This document shows, one piece after another, positions 15,986 to 25,608 of a stretch of 64,000 nucleotides of DNA; the first letter of the stretch is position 1, and the number at the start of each line of letters is the position of its first letter. The position numbers were made by a program, and so were the translations under genes. The DNA comes from Kroppenstedtia sanguinis (GTDB taxonomy: Bacteria > Bacillota > Bacilli > Thermoactinomycetales > DSM-45169). The stretch spans positions 35,868-99,867 of the forward strand of contig NZ_JBNPXF010000011.1 in the NCBI RefSeq assembly GCF_050433445.1, in the 5' to 3' direction. A model generated the notes under the pieces. The model had not been told where the DNA came from and did not search any database. It worked only from the letters and a program-made list of their open reading frames with translations.

Positions 15986-18631
15986 ATGGACAAACTGGTG
16001 TTGATCGACGGAAACAGTATCGCTTATCGAGCTTTTTTTGCTTTGCCGTTGCTTAAAAACCGACGGGGAACCTATACCAATGCCGTTTACGGCTTTACCA
16101 TGATGCTGATGAAAGTGCTGGAAGAGGAGAAGCCCAGTCACGTCATGGTGGCTTTTGATGCAGGAAAGTTTACCTTTCGCCACCAGGATTACAAACAATA
16201 CAAAGGGAAGCGAGACAAAACTCCGGGGGAGCTTTCCGAACAGATCCCTCTGATCAAAAAGCTTCTGGACGCCTTTGGCATTCATCATTTTGAGCTGGAT
16301 CAGTATGAAGCGGATGATATCATCGGAACCCTCAGCCGACAGGCGGAGCAGAAGGAGCTTGCAGTTACTATCGTTACGGGAGACAAGGATCTTCTGCAAC
16401 TGGTGTCGGATCGGGTGCACTTGTTGATGACCAAAAAAGGGGTGACCGATGCGGACCGGTATGATCTTCACCAGGTGGATGCGAGGTACGGTTTGAAGCC
16501 GGAACAGATTATCGATTTAAAAGGTCTGATGGGGGATGCATCGGACAATATCCCTGGGATTCCCGGTGTCGGAGAAAAGACCGCCCTGAAACTTCTCCAC
16601 CAATTCGGGAGTGTGGAAAATATTCTGGATCACATTGACGACCTCCCAGGGAAAAAGCTGAAAGAACGGGTGGCTGAAAATCGGCGGGATGCGTTGTTGA
16701 GCAAGGACTTGGCCACGATCTTTTGCGAGGTGCCTCTGGATTTCGGCCTCGATGATCTGAAGTTTCAGGGATACGACCCAAACCGAGTGACCCCGCTTCT
16801 CAAAGAGCTGGAATTTAAAACCCTCCTGGCGCGGTTCGGGGGATCCGAGGCAAAGGAAAAGCCGCAGGAGATGGAAGAGGTTACCGTGGAAACCGTCGGT
16901 CCGGCAGAGACGGAGAACTGGGATGAGTGGCTGGATCAGGAGGGTCTCGCCCTGTTTCTGGAGATGAGCGGGGAGAACTACCATCGGTCCGATGTGCTGG
17001 CAGTGGCCTTGTCTGACGGGGAACAACAACTCTTTCTGGAGTGGAAGACAGCCCAAGAGTGGCCGGGTTTTTGCCGTTGGCTTCAAGACGCGGAGCGAAC
17101 AAAGATTTGTTATGATGTCAAGGCTACAGAGGTTGCCTTGAAACATCAGGGATTGGAGACGGATGGCTTCAAGTGGGATATCTTATTGCCTTCCTATCTC
17201 ATCAACGCGTCGGAATCAGGGCATGAACTTTCGGAGATTGTGGATCGCAAATGGGGAGGTGGACTTCCCGACGATGATGCTGTCTACGGAAAAGGAGTGA
17301 AACGCCGTCGCCCGGAAGGAAAAGAGTTGGCGGAACACTTGGCCCGCAAGGCCCGAGCCATCCACCGGTTGCGACCTCTGCTGGAAGAGGAATTGAAGGA
17401 GAACGGCTTCGATTCCCTTTACTTCGATCTGGAGATGCCTTTGGCCCAGGTCCTGGCGAAGATGGAATGGCAGGGAGTTCAGGTGGACCGGGAGGGGCTG
17501 CAATCCTTGGGAAAGGAATTGAAGCTCCGGCTGGATGAGTTGACGGAGAAGATATTCGAGCTGGCGGGAACAGAGTTTAATATCAATTCCCCTAAACAGT
17601 TGGGGGAGATCCTGTTTGACAAACTGGGGCTGCCTGTTTTGAAGAAGACTAAAACAGGATATTCCACCAGCGCCGATGTGCTGGAAAAGCTGGCACCACA
17701 ACATGAGATTGTGGAAGAGATCCTGCATTACCGCCAAGTGGGCAAACTGATCTCCACCTATGTGGAAGGTTTGCTCAAGGAGATCGACGAGGAGACGGGG
17801 AAGATCCACACCCGGTTCAACCAGGCGATCACCGCCACTGGACGCCTCTCCAGCACCGATCCCAACCTGCAGAACATTCCCATCCGTTTGGAGGAAGGGC
17901 GGCGGATCCGGCAGGTGTTTGTCCCTTCGGAAGAGGAGTGGTTGATGCTGTCGGCGGATTACTCCCAGATTGAGCTGAGGGTGCTGGCCCATTTGTCGGG
18001 GGATGAGAATCTGATCGAGGCCTTTCAAAAGGAACTGGACGTCCATACCAAAACGGCGATGGATGTGTTCGGGGTATCCGTCGACGAGGTGACTCCGCTG
18101 ATGCGCCGTCATGCCAAAGCGGTCAACTTTGGGATTGTTTATGGTATCAGTGATTACGGTCTGTCGCAAAACCTGAATATCCCCCGCAAGGAGGCGGCGG
18201 AATTTATTCAGCGTTACTTTGATAGCTATCCCAAGGTGAAGCTCTACATGGAGGAGATCGTCCGTCAAGCGAAAAAGGACGGTTATGTAACCACCATGCT
18301 CCATCGGCGCCGCGAGTTGCCGGAAATCAATTCCCGCAATTTCAACCGGCGCAGTTTTGCCGAACGGACGGCGATGAATACACCAATCCAAGGGACGGCG
18401 GCGGATATTATCAAAAAGGCGATGGTGGAGATGGACGCCTTGTTGGAGAAAGAGGGGTTCCAGGCTCGGCTCCTTTTGCAGGTGCATGATGAATTGATCT
18501 TTGAATCGCCTTTGCAGGAAATGGAGGCTTTAGAACATCGGGTGCGCCAGGTGATGGAGAATGCGATGAAATTGGATGTGCCCCTCCAAGTGGACATTAA
18601 CACCGGAAAGACCTGGTATGAAGCAAAATAA
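15986..18631 (+). CDS. polA: DNA polymerase I
   Basis: Repair and Okazaki-fragment polymerase, 881 residues. Residues 1 to about 290 form the 5' nuclease (LIDGNSIAYRAFFALP, GDKDLLQLV, GVGEKTALKLL). The middle domain has the 3'-5' exonuclease fold but lacks the acidic DxE pair (it reads LFLEMSGEN), so proofreading is probably absent, as in Geobacillus and B. subtilis Pol I. Polymerase motifs A (SADYSQIELRVLAH), B (RRHAKAVNFGIVYG) and C (QVHDEL) are intact. ATG 15986 follows TGGAGG. First gene of the conserved polA-mutM-coaE cluster. Confidence 0.97.
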   Translation: MDKLVLIDGNSIAYRAFFALPLLKNRRGTYTNAVYGFTMMLMKVLEEEKPSHVMVAFDAGKFTFRHQDYKQYKGKRDKTPGELSEQIPLIKKLLDAFGIHHFELDQYEADDIIGTLSRQAEQKELAVTIVTGDKDLLQLVSDRVHLLMTKKGVTDADRYDLHQVDARYGLKPEQIIDLKGLMGDASDNIPGIPGVGEKTALKLLHQFGSVENILDHIDDLPGKKLKERVAENRRDALLSKDLATIFCEVPLDFGLDDLKFQGYDPNRVTPLLKELEFKTLLARFGGSEAKEKPQEMEEVTVETVGPAETENWDEWLDQEGLALFLEMSGENYHRSDVLAVALSDGEQQLFLEWKTAQEWPGFCRWLQDAERTKICYDVKATEVALKHQGLETDGFKWDILLPSYLINASESGHELSEIVDRKWGGGLPDDDAVYGKGVKRRRPEGKELAEHLARKARAIHRLRPLLEEELKENGFDSLYFDLEMPLAQVLAKMEWQGVQVDREGLQSLGKELKLRLDELTEKIFELAGTEFNINSPKQLGEILFDKLGLPVLKKTKTGYSTSADVLEKLAPQHEIVEEILHYRQVGKLISTYVEGLLKEIDEETGKIHTRFNQAITATGRLSSTDPNLQNIPIRLEEGRRIRQVFVPSEEEWLMLSADYSQIELRVLAHLSGDENLIEAFQKELDVHTKTAMDVFGVSVDEVTPLMRRHAKAVNFGIVYGISDYGLSQNLNIPRKEAAEFIQRYFDSYPKVKLYMEEIVRQAKKDGYVTTMLHRRRELPEINSRNFNRRSFAERTAMNTPIQGTAADIIKKAMVEMDALLEKEGFQARLLLQVHDELIFESPLQEMEALEHRVRQVMENAMKLDVPLQVDINTGKTWYEAK

Positions 18632-18648
18632 TGGGGAGAGAATGAACA

Positions 18649-19473
18649 GTGCCGGAGTTACCAGAGGTTGAGACGGTGAAGCGGACGTTGCAGAAGCTGA
18701 TCATGGGAAAAACGGTGGAAGAGGTGAAAGTAACCCTGCCCCGGATCCTCCAGGAGCCCCCGGATCCAGAATTATTCCAAGAGATGTTGAAGGGGCGAAA
18801 AGTGACGGGAGTGGAGCGTCGGGGGAAATTTTTGCGAATCTTTTTCGACCCGTGGGTCTTGGTTTCCCATCTGCGCATGGAAGGGCGTTACAGTCTGGAA
18901 TCTGTGGAGACACCTGTGATCAAACATACTCATGTGATTTTTCGCTTTACAGACGGAACGGAGCTGCGATATCGGGATGTGCGTCAATTTGGCACGATGC
19001 ATCTGTGGCCGAAAGGGGAAGAACTGAACCTCCCTCCCCTGCGCAAACTGGGTCCGGAGCCCTTGTCAGAGGCCTTCACTTTGGAGGGTTTTGCAGCGGG
19101 ATTAGCCAAGCGAAAAACCAACATCAAATCTTTGCTACTCAATCAGGAATTCCTGTGTGGGCTTGGCAATATTTATGTGGATGAGGCCCTTTTTACTGCG
19201 GGAATTCATCCGGAACGGCGGGTGCAGTCCCTGGATTCCAGAGAGGTGAAACAGCTGTACAAAAGTATTCGTTCCACTTTGATGAAGGCAGTTGAAGCGG
19301 GGGGATCTTCTGTCCGCAGCTATGTGGATGGGAATGGGGAAATGGGGATGTTCCAGTTACAAATTCAGGTGTATGGAAAAAAAGGAGAGCCCTGCCCTCA
19401 ATGTGGCCGTCCGATTGAACGCCGAGTGGTAGCTGGGCGGGGCACTCATTTTTGCCCCGATTGTCAGCAATAA
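18649..19473 (+). CDS. mutM: Formamidopyrimidine-DNA glycosylase (Fpg/MutM)
   Basis: Removes 8-oxoguanine and formamidopyrimidines and nicks the abasic site. The 274-residue product begins PELPEVE, giving the catalytic N-terminal Pro and Glu once Met is removed. The C-terminal zinc finger has four cysteines, CPQCGRPI and CPDC. GTG 18649 follows GGGGAG. It lies 17 bases after polA, as in B. subtilis. Confidence 0.96.
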   Translation: MPELPEVETVKRTLQKLIMGKTVEEVKVTLPRILQEPPDPELFQEMLKGRKVTGVERRGKFLRIFFDPWVLVSHLRMEGRYSLESVETPVIKHTHVIFRFTDGTELRYRDVRQFGTMHLWPKGEELNLPPLRKLGPEPLSEAFTLEGFAAGLAKRKTNIKSLLLNQEFLCGLGNIYVDEALFTAGIHPERRVQSLDSREVKQLYKSIRSTLMKAVEAGGSSVRSYVDGNGEMGMFQLQIQVYGKKGEPCPQCGRPIERRVVAGRGTHFCPDCQQ

Positions 19474-19518
19474 CGAGTGATTGAAGGGGATTGTGGATTT
19501 TGCCGGAGGGGAGGGGTT

Positions 19519-20136
19519 GTGTTGAAGGTGGGTTTGACTGGTGGGATCGCTACCGGAAAAAGTACGGTCTCTGAGTGGTTTCGCCAAAAGGGAGCGAAAA
19601 TCGTAGATGCGGATCAAGTGGCTAGACAAGTGGTGGAGCCTGGAACCGAAGGAAGCAGGCAGATACGGGATCGGTTTGGTGACAGGGTGTTTAGAGCGAC
19701 AGGGGAACTGGATCGAAAAGCCCTCCGGGAGTGGGTGTTTCGGGATGCAACAGCTCTAAAAGATCTCAACCAACTCCTTCATCCCCTCATCATTCGTCAA
19801 ATGCAGGCCGAGGTACAGGAGGCACTGGAAGAGTCCCCGGACCTTCCAGTCATCTTGGACGTTCCTTTGTTGATTGAAGAAAGGCTGACTGATCTGGTGG
19901 ATACGGTCGTACTAGTTTATATTCCTGCAGAATTGCAACTGAAGCGATTGATGGAGAGGGAAGGCATTTCGGAAGAAGAAGCGGGAAGGATGATCCAAGC
20001 CCAGATGCCGATCGAAGAGAAAAAAAAGTTCGCCGATGTGCTGATCGATAACTCCGGCACCCGTGCGGACACGGAAGGACAGGTTGATGTTTTATGGGAA
20101 ACTTTGCTCTCCAAAAGTGGATCCAACCGGTTATAG
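19519..20136 (+). CDS. coaE: Dephospho-CoA kinase
   Basis: Phosphorylates dephospho-CoA in the last step of coenzyme A synthesis. The 205-residue product has P-loop GGIATGKS near residue 8 and the DADQVAR motif. The start is placed at GTG 19519 (MLKVGLTGG) behind a GGAGGGGAGGGG stretch; the frame extends to 19477 but the added residues are not conserved. It overlaps the next gene by 43 bases. Confidence 0.95.
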   Translation: MLKVGLTGGIATGKSTVSEWFRQKGAKIVDADQVARQVVEPGTEGSRQIRDRFGDRVFRATGELDRKALREWVFRDATALKDLNQLLHPLIIRQMQAEVQEALEESPDLPVILDVPLLIEERLTDLVDTVVLVYIPAELQLKRLMEREGISEEEAGRMIQAQMPIEEKKKFADVLIDNSGTRADTEGQVDVLWETLLSKSGSNRL

Positions 20137-20729
20137 CCGCCCTTCCGTCCAGGCGTAAGTTGGGACTGGCCTTCATACTGCTCCTGATCTTCTTGATTGT
20201 TGCCACCCCTCTTTTCAATGGATGGATGTATCCTTTGGACTACGAAGAACAGATATTGTACAGTTCGGATGCGACAGGTGCGGATCCTTTTCTCGTGATG
20301 GCAGTCATCCGGGTGGAAAGTAAGTTTGACCCCGATGTAGAGTCCCATGCTGGTGCCGAGGGATTGATGCAGCTGACTCCCAACACAGTGGATTGGGTCG
20401 TGGAGAAAGGACGGTTTTCTCCGGCGTTCAAAGATTCCGTTCGAGATCCGGCGATCAATATCCACATGGGAAGTTGGTATCTGTCCGGATTGATGAAAGA
20501 ATTTCATGGAAACCAAGTGGCCACGATCGCTGCCTATAATGCAGGTCCCGGTAATGTGCAGAAATGGTTGAAAGAAGGGCGGTGGGACGGGACTCGTCAC
20601 AACTTGAAGCAGATTCCCTACGGGGAAACGCGTCATTATGTGCAACGGGTGATGTTTTTCCATGACAAGTACCGTTCGCTATACGCCCATTTGGTAAAAC
20701 AAAGGGAAACTTATACGCTTCCTCAATAA
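20094..20729 (+). CDS. Lytic transglycosylase, SLT domain, membrane-anchored
   Basis: Cleaves peptidoglycan glycan strands to form 1,6-anhydro ends. The 211-residue product has one N-terminal membrane segment (about residues 24-40), then an SLT domain with catalytic Glu in VESKFDP, followed by GAEGLMQLTP and AAYNAGPGNV. It is similar to YjbJ-type and other short Bacilli transglycosylases. It sits inside the coaE-gapB interval and is coupled to coaE by overlap. Confidence 0.9.
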   Translation: MGNFALQKWIQPVIAALPSRRKLGLAFILLLIFLIVATPLFNGWMYPLDYEEQILYSSDATGADPFLVMAVIRVESKFDPDVESHAGAEGLMQLTPNTVDWVVEKGRFSPAFKDSVRDPAINIHMGSWYLSGLMKEFHGNQVATIAAYNAGPGNVQKWLKEGRWDGTRHNLKQIPYGETRHYVQRVMFFHDKYRSLYAHLVKQRETYTLPQ

Positions 20730-20753
20730 AAGACCCAATTTAGTGGAGGCACA

Positions 20754-20781
20754 TTGCAATATGTGTTATACAGATTATAAT
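20754..20781 (+). promoter_or_regulatory. gapB promoter
   Basis: TTGCAA (20754-20759), 16-bp spacer, TATAAT (20776-20781), 47 bases before the gapB start. Confidence 0.65.
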
Positions 20782-20827
20782 GATAAGGGGAACTTGTATG
20801 TAACAATGGGTGAAGGAAGGGGAAAAT

Positions 20828-21874
20828 ATGCCTCTGCGAATAGCGATCAATGGCTTTGGCCGAATCGGCAGGATGGTTTTCCGAAAAGCGATCCACGAAG
20901 GGGATCTGGAGGTAGTGGCAGTCAATGCCAGCTATCCGGCGGAGACACTGGCCCATCTGGTGAAGTATGACACCATTCACGGTACAGTGGAGGATGAGAT
21001 CCGGGGAGATGAGGATCGGCTGATCGTCAACGGTAAGGAAGTAAAGCTGGTTTCCGACCGTGATCCCGCCCGTCTCCCTTGGGAGGATCTCGATATCGAC
21101 CTGGTGGTGGAGGCCACCGGAAAGTTTCGCGACCGGGAAGGTGCAGGGCGCCATTTGCAGGCCGGGGCCAAAAAAGTGGTGATCACCGCTCCCGGGAAAA
21201 ATGAGGATGCCATGATTGTGATGGGGGTTAATGAGAGCGCTTACGACCCGGAAGCGCACCAGATTATTTCCAATGCCAGCTGTACCACGAACTGTCTGGC
21301 GCCGGTGGTGCAGGTGTTGCAGGAGACATTCGGGATTGAACAAGGGTTGATGACCACGGTTCATTCCTATACCAATGACCAAAAAAATCTGGACAATCCT
21401 CACAAGGATCTGAGACGGGCCCGTGCTTGTGCCCAGTCGATCATTCCGACGAAGACGGGTGCTGCCTCCGCGATCGGGAAAATCCTTCCTGAGCTAGAGG
21501 GACGATTAAACGGGCTGGCTCTTCGGGTTCCCACTCCCAACGTTTCAGTAGTGGATTTAGTGGTGGACCTGAACCGCCCCACCGATGTCGAAGAAGTGAA
21601 CGCCGCGTTGAAGGAGGCTTCTGAAACCCATCTGAGTGGGATTCTTCAGTATTGTGAGGTCCCCTTGGTTTCCACCGATTTTATTGGAAATCCTCATTCC
21701 GCTATTGTAGATGCACCTTCTACGATGTCTATCGGTGACCGACAGGTGAAGGTGATCGCTTGGTATGACAATGAGTGGGGATACTCCTGCCGTGTAGTCG
21801 ACCTAGTCAAGTGGGTGGGGCGCCCTTTTTTCGATAAACAGGAAAAGGTTCAACTCCGGGAAGTGATGGTCTGA
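20828..21874 (+). CDS. gapB: Glyceraldehyde-3-phosphate dehydrogenase, GapB type
   Basis: Interconverts glyceraldehyde-3-phosphate and 1,3-bisphosphoglycerate. The 348-residue product has the nucleotide site NGFGRIGRMVFR and catalytic Cys152 in SNASCTTNCLAP. NASYPAET after beta-strand 2, where GapA proteins read NDLTD, fits the NADP-preferring gluconeogenic GapB. Its place between the coaE region and nrdR is also that of gapB in B. subtilis; speD, which follows there, is missing. ATG 20828 follows GGAAGGGG. Confidence 0.94.
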   Translation: MPLRIAINGFGRIGRMVFRKAIHEGDLEVVAVNASYPAETLAHLVKYDTIHGTVEDEIRGDEDRLIVNGKEVKLVSDRDPARLPWEDLDIDLVVEATGKFRDREGAGRHLQAGAKKVVITAPGKNEDAMIVMGVNESAYDPEAHQIISNASCTTNCLAPVVQVLQETFGIEQGLMTTVHSYTNDQKNLDNPHKDLRRARACAQSIIPTKTGAASAIGKILPELEGRLNGLALRVPTPNVSVVDLVVDLNRPTDVEEVNAALKEASETHLSGILQYCEVPLVSTDFIGNPHSAIVDAPSTMSIGDRQVKVIAWYDNEWGYSCRVVDLVKWVGRPFFDKQEKVQLREVMV

Positions 21875-21889
21875 TCCTGGATGATGTAC

Positions 21890-21928
21890 AGCCGCTTTCC
21901 GGTTCTTGCCGGAGAAGCGGCTCTTATA
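21890..21928 (+). terminator. Terminator after gapB
   Basis: AGCCGCTTTCCGG pairs with CCGGAGAAGCGGCT (outer stems 21890-21897 and 21915-21922), followed by a short T-rich tail. Confidence 0.75.
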
Positions 21929-21958
21929 TTACGAAGGGGTGGGAAGTGCAGTTGAGGT

Positions 21959-21976
21959 ACAAACCGGGTGGTTTGT
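21959..21976 (+). promoter_or_regulatory. Inverted repeat upstream of nrdR
   Basis: ACAAACC-gggt-GGTTTGT is a perfect 7-bp dyad lying just before a TATAGT (21979-21984) that could be the nrdR -10. It could be an operator, but I cannot name a factor; it does not match the NrdR box. Confidence 0.35.
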
Positions 21977-22036
21977 GATATAGTTAGAAAGATTCGTTGA
22001 TTCTTCAAGGAGGATCAAAGCGGGAGGAGTGCATCG

Positions 22037-22534
22037 ATGCGCTGCCCATATTGTCATTTCATAGGAAGTCGGGTGTTGGACTCCCGCCCAGCCCACGAAG
22101 GGAAGTCCATCCGGCGTAGACGCCAGTGTGAAAGCTGCGGCAGGCGTTTTACTACATTTGAAATATTGGAAAAGAAACCCTTGATTGTCATCAAGAAAGA
22201 TGGTGGCCGAGAAGAATTTAATCGGGACAAACTTCTGCGGGGGTTGATCCGCGCTTGTGAAAAGCGGTCGGTTCCGATGGAACGCTTGGAAGAACTTGTC
22301 GACGATGTGGAGCGGAGCCTGCGGGAGAGTAATGAAACGGAGGTACCCACACGGGAAATCGGCGAGTATATCATGGAACGACTCGTGGATGTCGATGAAG
22401 TGGCATATGTCCGGTTTGCCTCGGTATATCGGCAATTCAGGGATATTACCGTTTTTGTAAAAGAGTTGGAAGAGCTGTTAAATCGCTCCCGCAACGAGAG
22501 GGATAGGGAAAAGAGAAAATCGACAGAGGAATAA
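22037..22534 (+). CDS. nrdR: Transcriptional repressor NrdR
   Basis: Zinc- and nucleotide-dependent repressor of ribonucleotide reductase genes. The 165-residue product has the zinc ribbon (Cys3, Cys6, Cys31, Cys34) and an ATP-cone beginning LIVIKKDGGREEFNRDK. GGAGGAG precedes ATG 22037. Neighbour of dnaB-dnaI as in B. subtilis. Confidence 0.97.
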   Translation: MRCPYCHFIGSRVLDSRPAHEGKSIRRRRQCESCGRRFTTFEILEKKPLIVIKKDGGREEFNRDKLLRGLIRACEKRSVPMERLEELVDDVERSLRESNETEVPTREIGEYIMERLVDVDEVAYVRFASVYRQFRDITVFVKELEELLNRSRNERDREKRKSTEE

Positions 22535-22626
22535 GCCCGATATTCGACTCGAATCCAGTTTGTGAAGGAATGTTTCTACTGGTACAATAATAGTCCCTTT
22601 GCAGAACGGATGGGAGGCGGGTGTCG

Positions 22627-24144
22627 ATGTCGATGATCTGGAATGAATGTACCCCCCGGGATGGCTGGAGAAGTCGGAGTCGGCGTCCGATCCAACCAGT
22701 GGATCCTTTGGTGTTGGTTCATCTTTACCAACCGCTGGTGGGTGCGGTGGCAGTCAGTCTCTATCTGACCCTCTATAGTCAATTGCCCCTGCATCGGTCG
22801 GGAGTCTCCCGGCAACATTCCCACTTGGATCTGATGAAACTGTTGCAACTTCCGCTGGGAGAAGTGCTCAAGGCGCGGTACCGGTTGGAGGGAGTCGGTC
22901 TTTTGAACACATTCCGGACACAGGAGACGGGCAGACGGATGTTTTGCTATGAAGTCGTCGCCCCTCTGTCTCCGGGCTCTTTTTTTCAAAGTGATGTGTT
23001 GAGCATCTCCCTGCTGAATCGTTTGGGGAAAGATCGTTTCCGCAGTCTCTATGAAGAGATGGTGGAGACTGGAGAAACCGACTTTCCCCAGATAGACCGG
23101 GAGACAGAGGTGACACGATCTTTCCAACAAGTTTTTGGCTCCTTGTCCCCTGCGGAGATCCGCTCGGTGACTGAATTAGAAGGGGATCTTCCCTTGTCGG
23201 TGATGGCAGGGGAGGAGGGGCAGGAGGAAGGAAAGCCACCAGTGTTCTCGGCAGAAGAAGAAGGGGACGACCTATCCATGGTTAAGGCCCGCTTGCAAAA
23301 CCTGTTGGACAGGGGAGCCTGGACGCAACGAGTAGAAGAACAGGTGCTGGAAATCCGCTTCCTTTATCAGTTGGATGATTGGGATTTGATCCGGGCATTG
23401 CAAAACCCTTATGTCACCCAACAGGGGAAGATTGATGTGGAACGTCTCCGTTCGTTTATTCGCAGTCAATACCGGATGCGTTTCGGCAGTTCACCGGTGG
23501 TGGTGGATCGGGAGAAGATCAAAAGGGGAGAAAACCGGAAGGAAGAGCCCTTGGCCCCAGACCCCCGAAAAAACACAGGGGAGCTATCTGAAGAAGAGCG
23601 CCATTTTCAATTGTTGGAGCGTCTTTCTCCGATTGAACTCTTATCTCGCTTTCAAAATGGCAAGCAAATCCCACGGGCGGACCTGGAATTGGTGGAGGAT
23701 CTGTCTCGGAATTATGGTCTTCCTCCCGGAGTGATCAATGTACTTCTGGAATATGTACTCTACTCTCACGACTATAAATTGCCGCGACCGCTGGTGGAAA
23801 AAATCGCTGGCCATTGGGCTCGCAAACAAGTGCGTACCGTGGAAGAAGCGCGACAGATGGCGAGCCAAGACCTGAATTGGGACTGGAATAAGCAGCAAGG
23901 AACGGCATCCCGTAAAAGAACTTCCCGGTCCGGAAAACGACAAGCGCAAGAGAAAGAACAACCCCTTCCCCGAGCAGTTGCCCAGGCGATGGAACAGAAA
24001 CTCAGCAGGGAAGAATACTTGCAGGAGTTGGAGACGGACCCGGAGGCAGTCGCCCAAATTCAAGCCAAACTGAGTCGCATGAATCAACGGATGAGCCAAC
24101 GAATGAAGGAAAAGGAGGGTAAACCGGATGGAACGAATCGATAA
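22627..24144 (+). CDS. dnaB: Replication initiation and membrane attachment protein DnaB
   Basis: Primosomal protein of low-GC Gram-positives (not the replicative helicase) that with DnaD and DnaI loads the helicase at oriC and restart sites. About 505 residues, with N-terminal winged-helix region (DPLVLVHLYQPLVGAVAVSLY) and C-terminal DnaB/DnaD domain (...YGLPPGVINVLLEYVLY). ATG 22627 is nine bases after GGGAGG; GTG 22621 and ATG 22633 are alternatives. The 3' end overlaps dnaI by 17 bases. Confidence 0.93.
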   Translation: MSMIWNECTPRDGWRSRSRRPIQPVDPLVLVHLYQPLVGAVAVSLYLTLYSQLPLHRSGVSRQHSHLDLMKLLQLPLGEVLKARYRLEGVGLLNTFRTQETGRRMFCYEVVAPLSPGSFFQSDVLSISLLNRLGKDRFRSLYEEMVETGETDFPQIDRETEVTRSFQQVFGSLSPAEIRSVTELEGDLPLSVMAGEEGQEEGKPPVFSAEEEGDDLSMVKARLQNLLDRGAWTQRVEEQVLEIRFLYQLDDWDLIRALQNPYVTQQGKIDVERLRSFIRSQYRMRFGSSPVVVDREKIKRGENRKEEPLAPDPRKNTGELSEEERHFQLLERLSPIELLSRFQNGKQIPRADLELVEDLSRNYGLPPGVINVLLEYVLYSHDYKLPRPLVEKIAGHWARKQVRTVEEARQMASQDLNWDWNKQQGTASRKRTSRSGKRQAQEKEQPLPRAVAQAMEQKLSREEYLQELETDPEAVAQIQAKLSRMNQRMSQRMKEKEGKPDGTNR

Positions 24145-25078
24145 GGTAGTAAATCCGCTCAAAGGCAGGATCGCCCAACGATTAAATCTGAATCCGGATC
24201 AAGAGCTGGATCGATTCCTTTCCCATCCCGCCATCCGTTCTTTTCAACAAAAACATCCCGAAGTTTCGAGGGAGCTGTATCGTCGTTCGCAGATTCATTT
24301 GCGACAGATGGTGATAGAACGGGAACAGTGTGATCGGTGTCCTGGGCTGGATCGGTGCCCCAACCTGATGAAGGGGCACCGCCCTGATTTACATCTTTAT
24401 AGCGGGTACTTGGAACTGAGATTGGCCCCCTGTGAAAAGCAAATAGCCCAGGAGGAGGAGCGGAAACGGAAAGAACTGATCAAAAGCCACTACATCCCCA
24501 AGGATATCCTAAATGCAACCTTTGAATCGATTAATCCATCCCCCAAACGGATACAAGCCATTCAAGCGGCGATGGATTTTTGTGACCGATTTGCCTCATC
24601 AGGACATTCGGAAAAGGGACTTTATCTCTATGGTCCCTTCGGGGTGGGGAAGAGTCGGATCGCGGGGGCCATGGCGCAATACCTTGTCAGGTACAACATA
24701 GACTCTTTGATGGTATACGTCCCGGATTTTATTCGGGAAGTGAAGGATTCGATCCGTGATGGGACGGTGCAACAGAAGCTGGATGCACTAAAGAAAGCTA
24801 CAGTTTTGATTCTGGATGATATCGGGGCGGAGAATATGACACCTTGGATCCGAGATGAGATTTTGGGAGCGATCCTGCAGTACCGGATGATGGAAAAGTT
24901 GCCGACAGTGATGACCTCCAATCTGGATTTAAACGAACTGGAAGAGCATTTGACCTATTCGGAGAAAGGGGGGGCCGAGCGGTTGAAGGCGAAACGGATC
25001 ATGGAACGAATCCGGCACCTGGTGGATGTCTACTATGTGGGTGGTCCCAACCGCAGGGAGGAAAATCCCTCAAATTAA
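24128..25078 (+). CDS. dnaI: Primosomal protein DnaI (helicase loader)
   Basis: AAA+ ATPase that loads the DnaC-type replicative helicase. The 316-residue product has the N-terminal zinc domain (Cys68, Cys71, His84, Cys102, as in B. subtilis DnaI), Walker A GPFGVGKS (168-175) and Walker B LILDDIGAE. It is the last gene of the nrdR-dnaB-dnaI run and overlaps dnaB. Confidence 0.96.
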   Translation: MERIDKVVNPLKGRIAQRLNLNPDQELDRFLSHPAIRSFQQKHPEVSRELYRRSQIHLRQMVIEREQCDRCPGLDRCPNLMKGHRPDLHLYSGYLELRLAPCEKQIAQEEERKRKELIKSHYIPKDILNATFESINPSPKRIQAIQAAMDFCDRFASSGHSEKGLYLYGPFGVGKSRIAGAMAQYLVRYNIDSLMVYVPDFIREVKDSIRDGTVQQKLDALKKATVLILDDIGAENMTPWIRDEILGAILQYRMMEKLPTVMTSNLDLNELEEHLTYSEKGGAERLKAKRIMERIRHLVDVYYVGGPNRREENPSN

Positions 25079-25137
25079 TCCTTGCTTCCCGGTGTATATC
25101 ATGGTATAATCTTTTTTGTCGCAAGTTAATTAGTAGT

Positions 25138-25213
<76 letters not shown>

Positions 25214-25221
25214 TCGTACGA

Positions 25222-25296
25222 GCGGATGTGGCTCAGTGGTAGAGCACCGCCTTGCCAAGGCGGGAGTCGCGGGTTCGAATCCCGTCGTCCGCTCCA
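25222..25296 (+). tRNA. tRNA-Gly (GCC)
   Basis: Cloverleaf with acceptor GCGGATG / CGTCCGC, anticodon loop TTGCCAA (GCC) and T-arm GCGGGTTCGAATCCCGT; CCA is encoded. Eight bases separate it from tRNA-Phe, so the three tRNAs probably form one transcript. Confidence 0.97.
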
Positions 25297-25305
25297 TTTT
25301 TATAT

Positions 25306-25394
25306 GCCGGGGTGGCGGAATTGGTAGACGCACGGGACTTAAAATCCCGGGGTGGAGATCCACCGTGTCGGTTCGAGTCCGACCCTCGGTACCA
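25306..25394 (+). tRNA. tRNA-Leu (TAA)
   Basis: Class II tRNA with a long variable arm (GGGTGGAGATCCACCGT region), anticodon loop CTTAAAA (TAA), acceptor GCCGGGG paired with CCTCGGT including two G-U pairs, and encoded CCA. Confidence 0.96.
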
Positions 25395-25414
25395 AACTGA
25401 TCTCGATTGATGCA

Positions 25415-25444
25415 AGAGACCGTAACAGGAGCGGTCTCTTTTTG
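25415..25444 (+). terminator. Terminator of the tRNA cluster
   Basis: AGAGACCG (25415-25422) pairs with CGGTCTCT (25432-25439), followed by TTTTTG. Confidence 0.85.
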
Positions 25445-25608
25445 TTTTCAGAAAAACCGTCGCCGGACTCGTCAGATACTTAATGTTCGTGTAAAATGGT
25501 TTTATACAGGTGAGAGGAAAATGCCGGAAACCGATCCCGAGGGCCGGTTTTTTTCTTAGCCTGGAGACCAAACATATGTTGGTAGTCATTCCGAAAGGAG
25601 GAAGTAAA

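Noticed and set aside
17216..18487. 423-codon minus-strand frame opposite polA
   Set aside because: It lies entirely within the conserved polymerase domain coding region on the other strand; composition is that of an antisense shadow (His/Gln rich).
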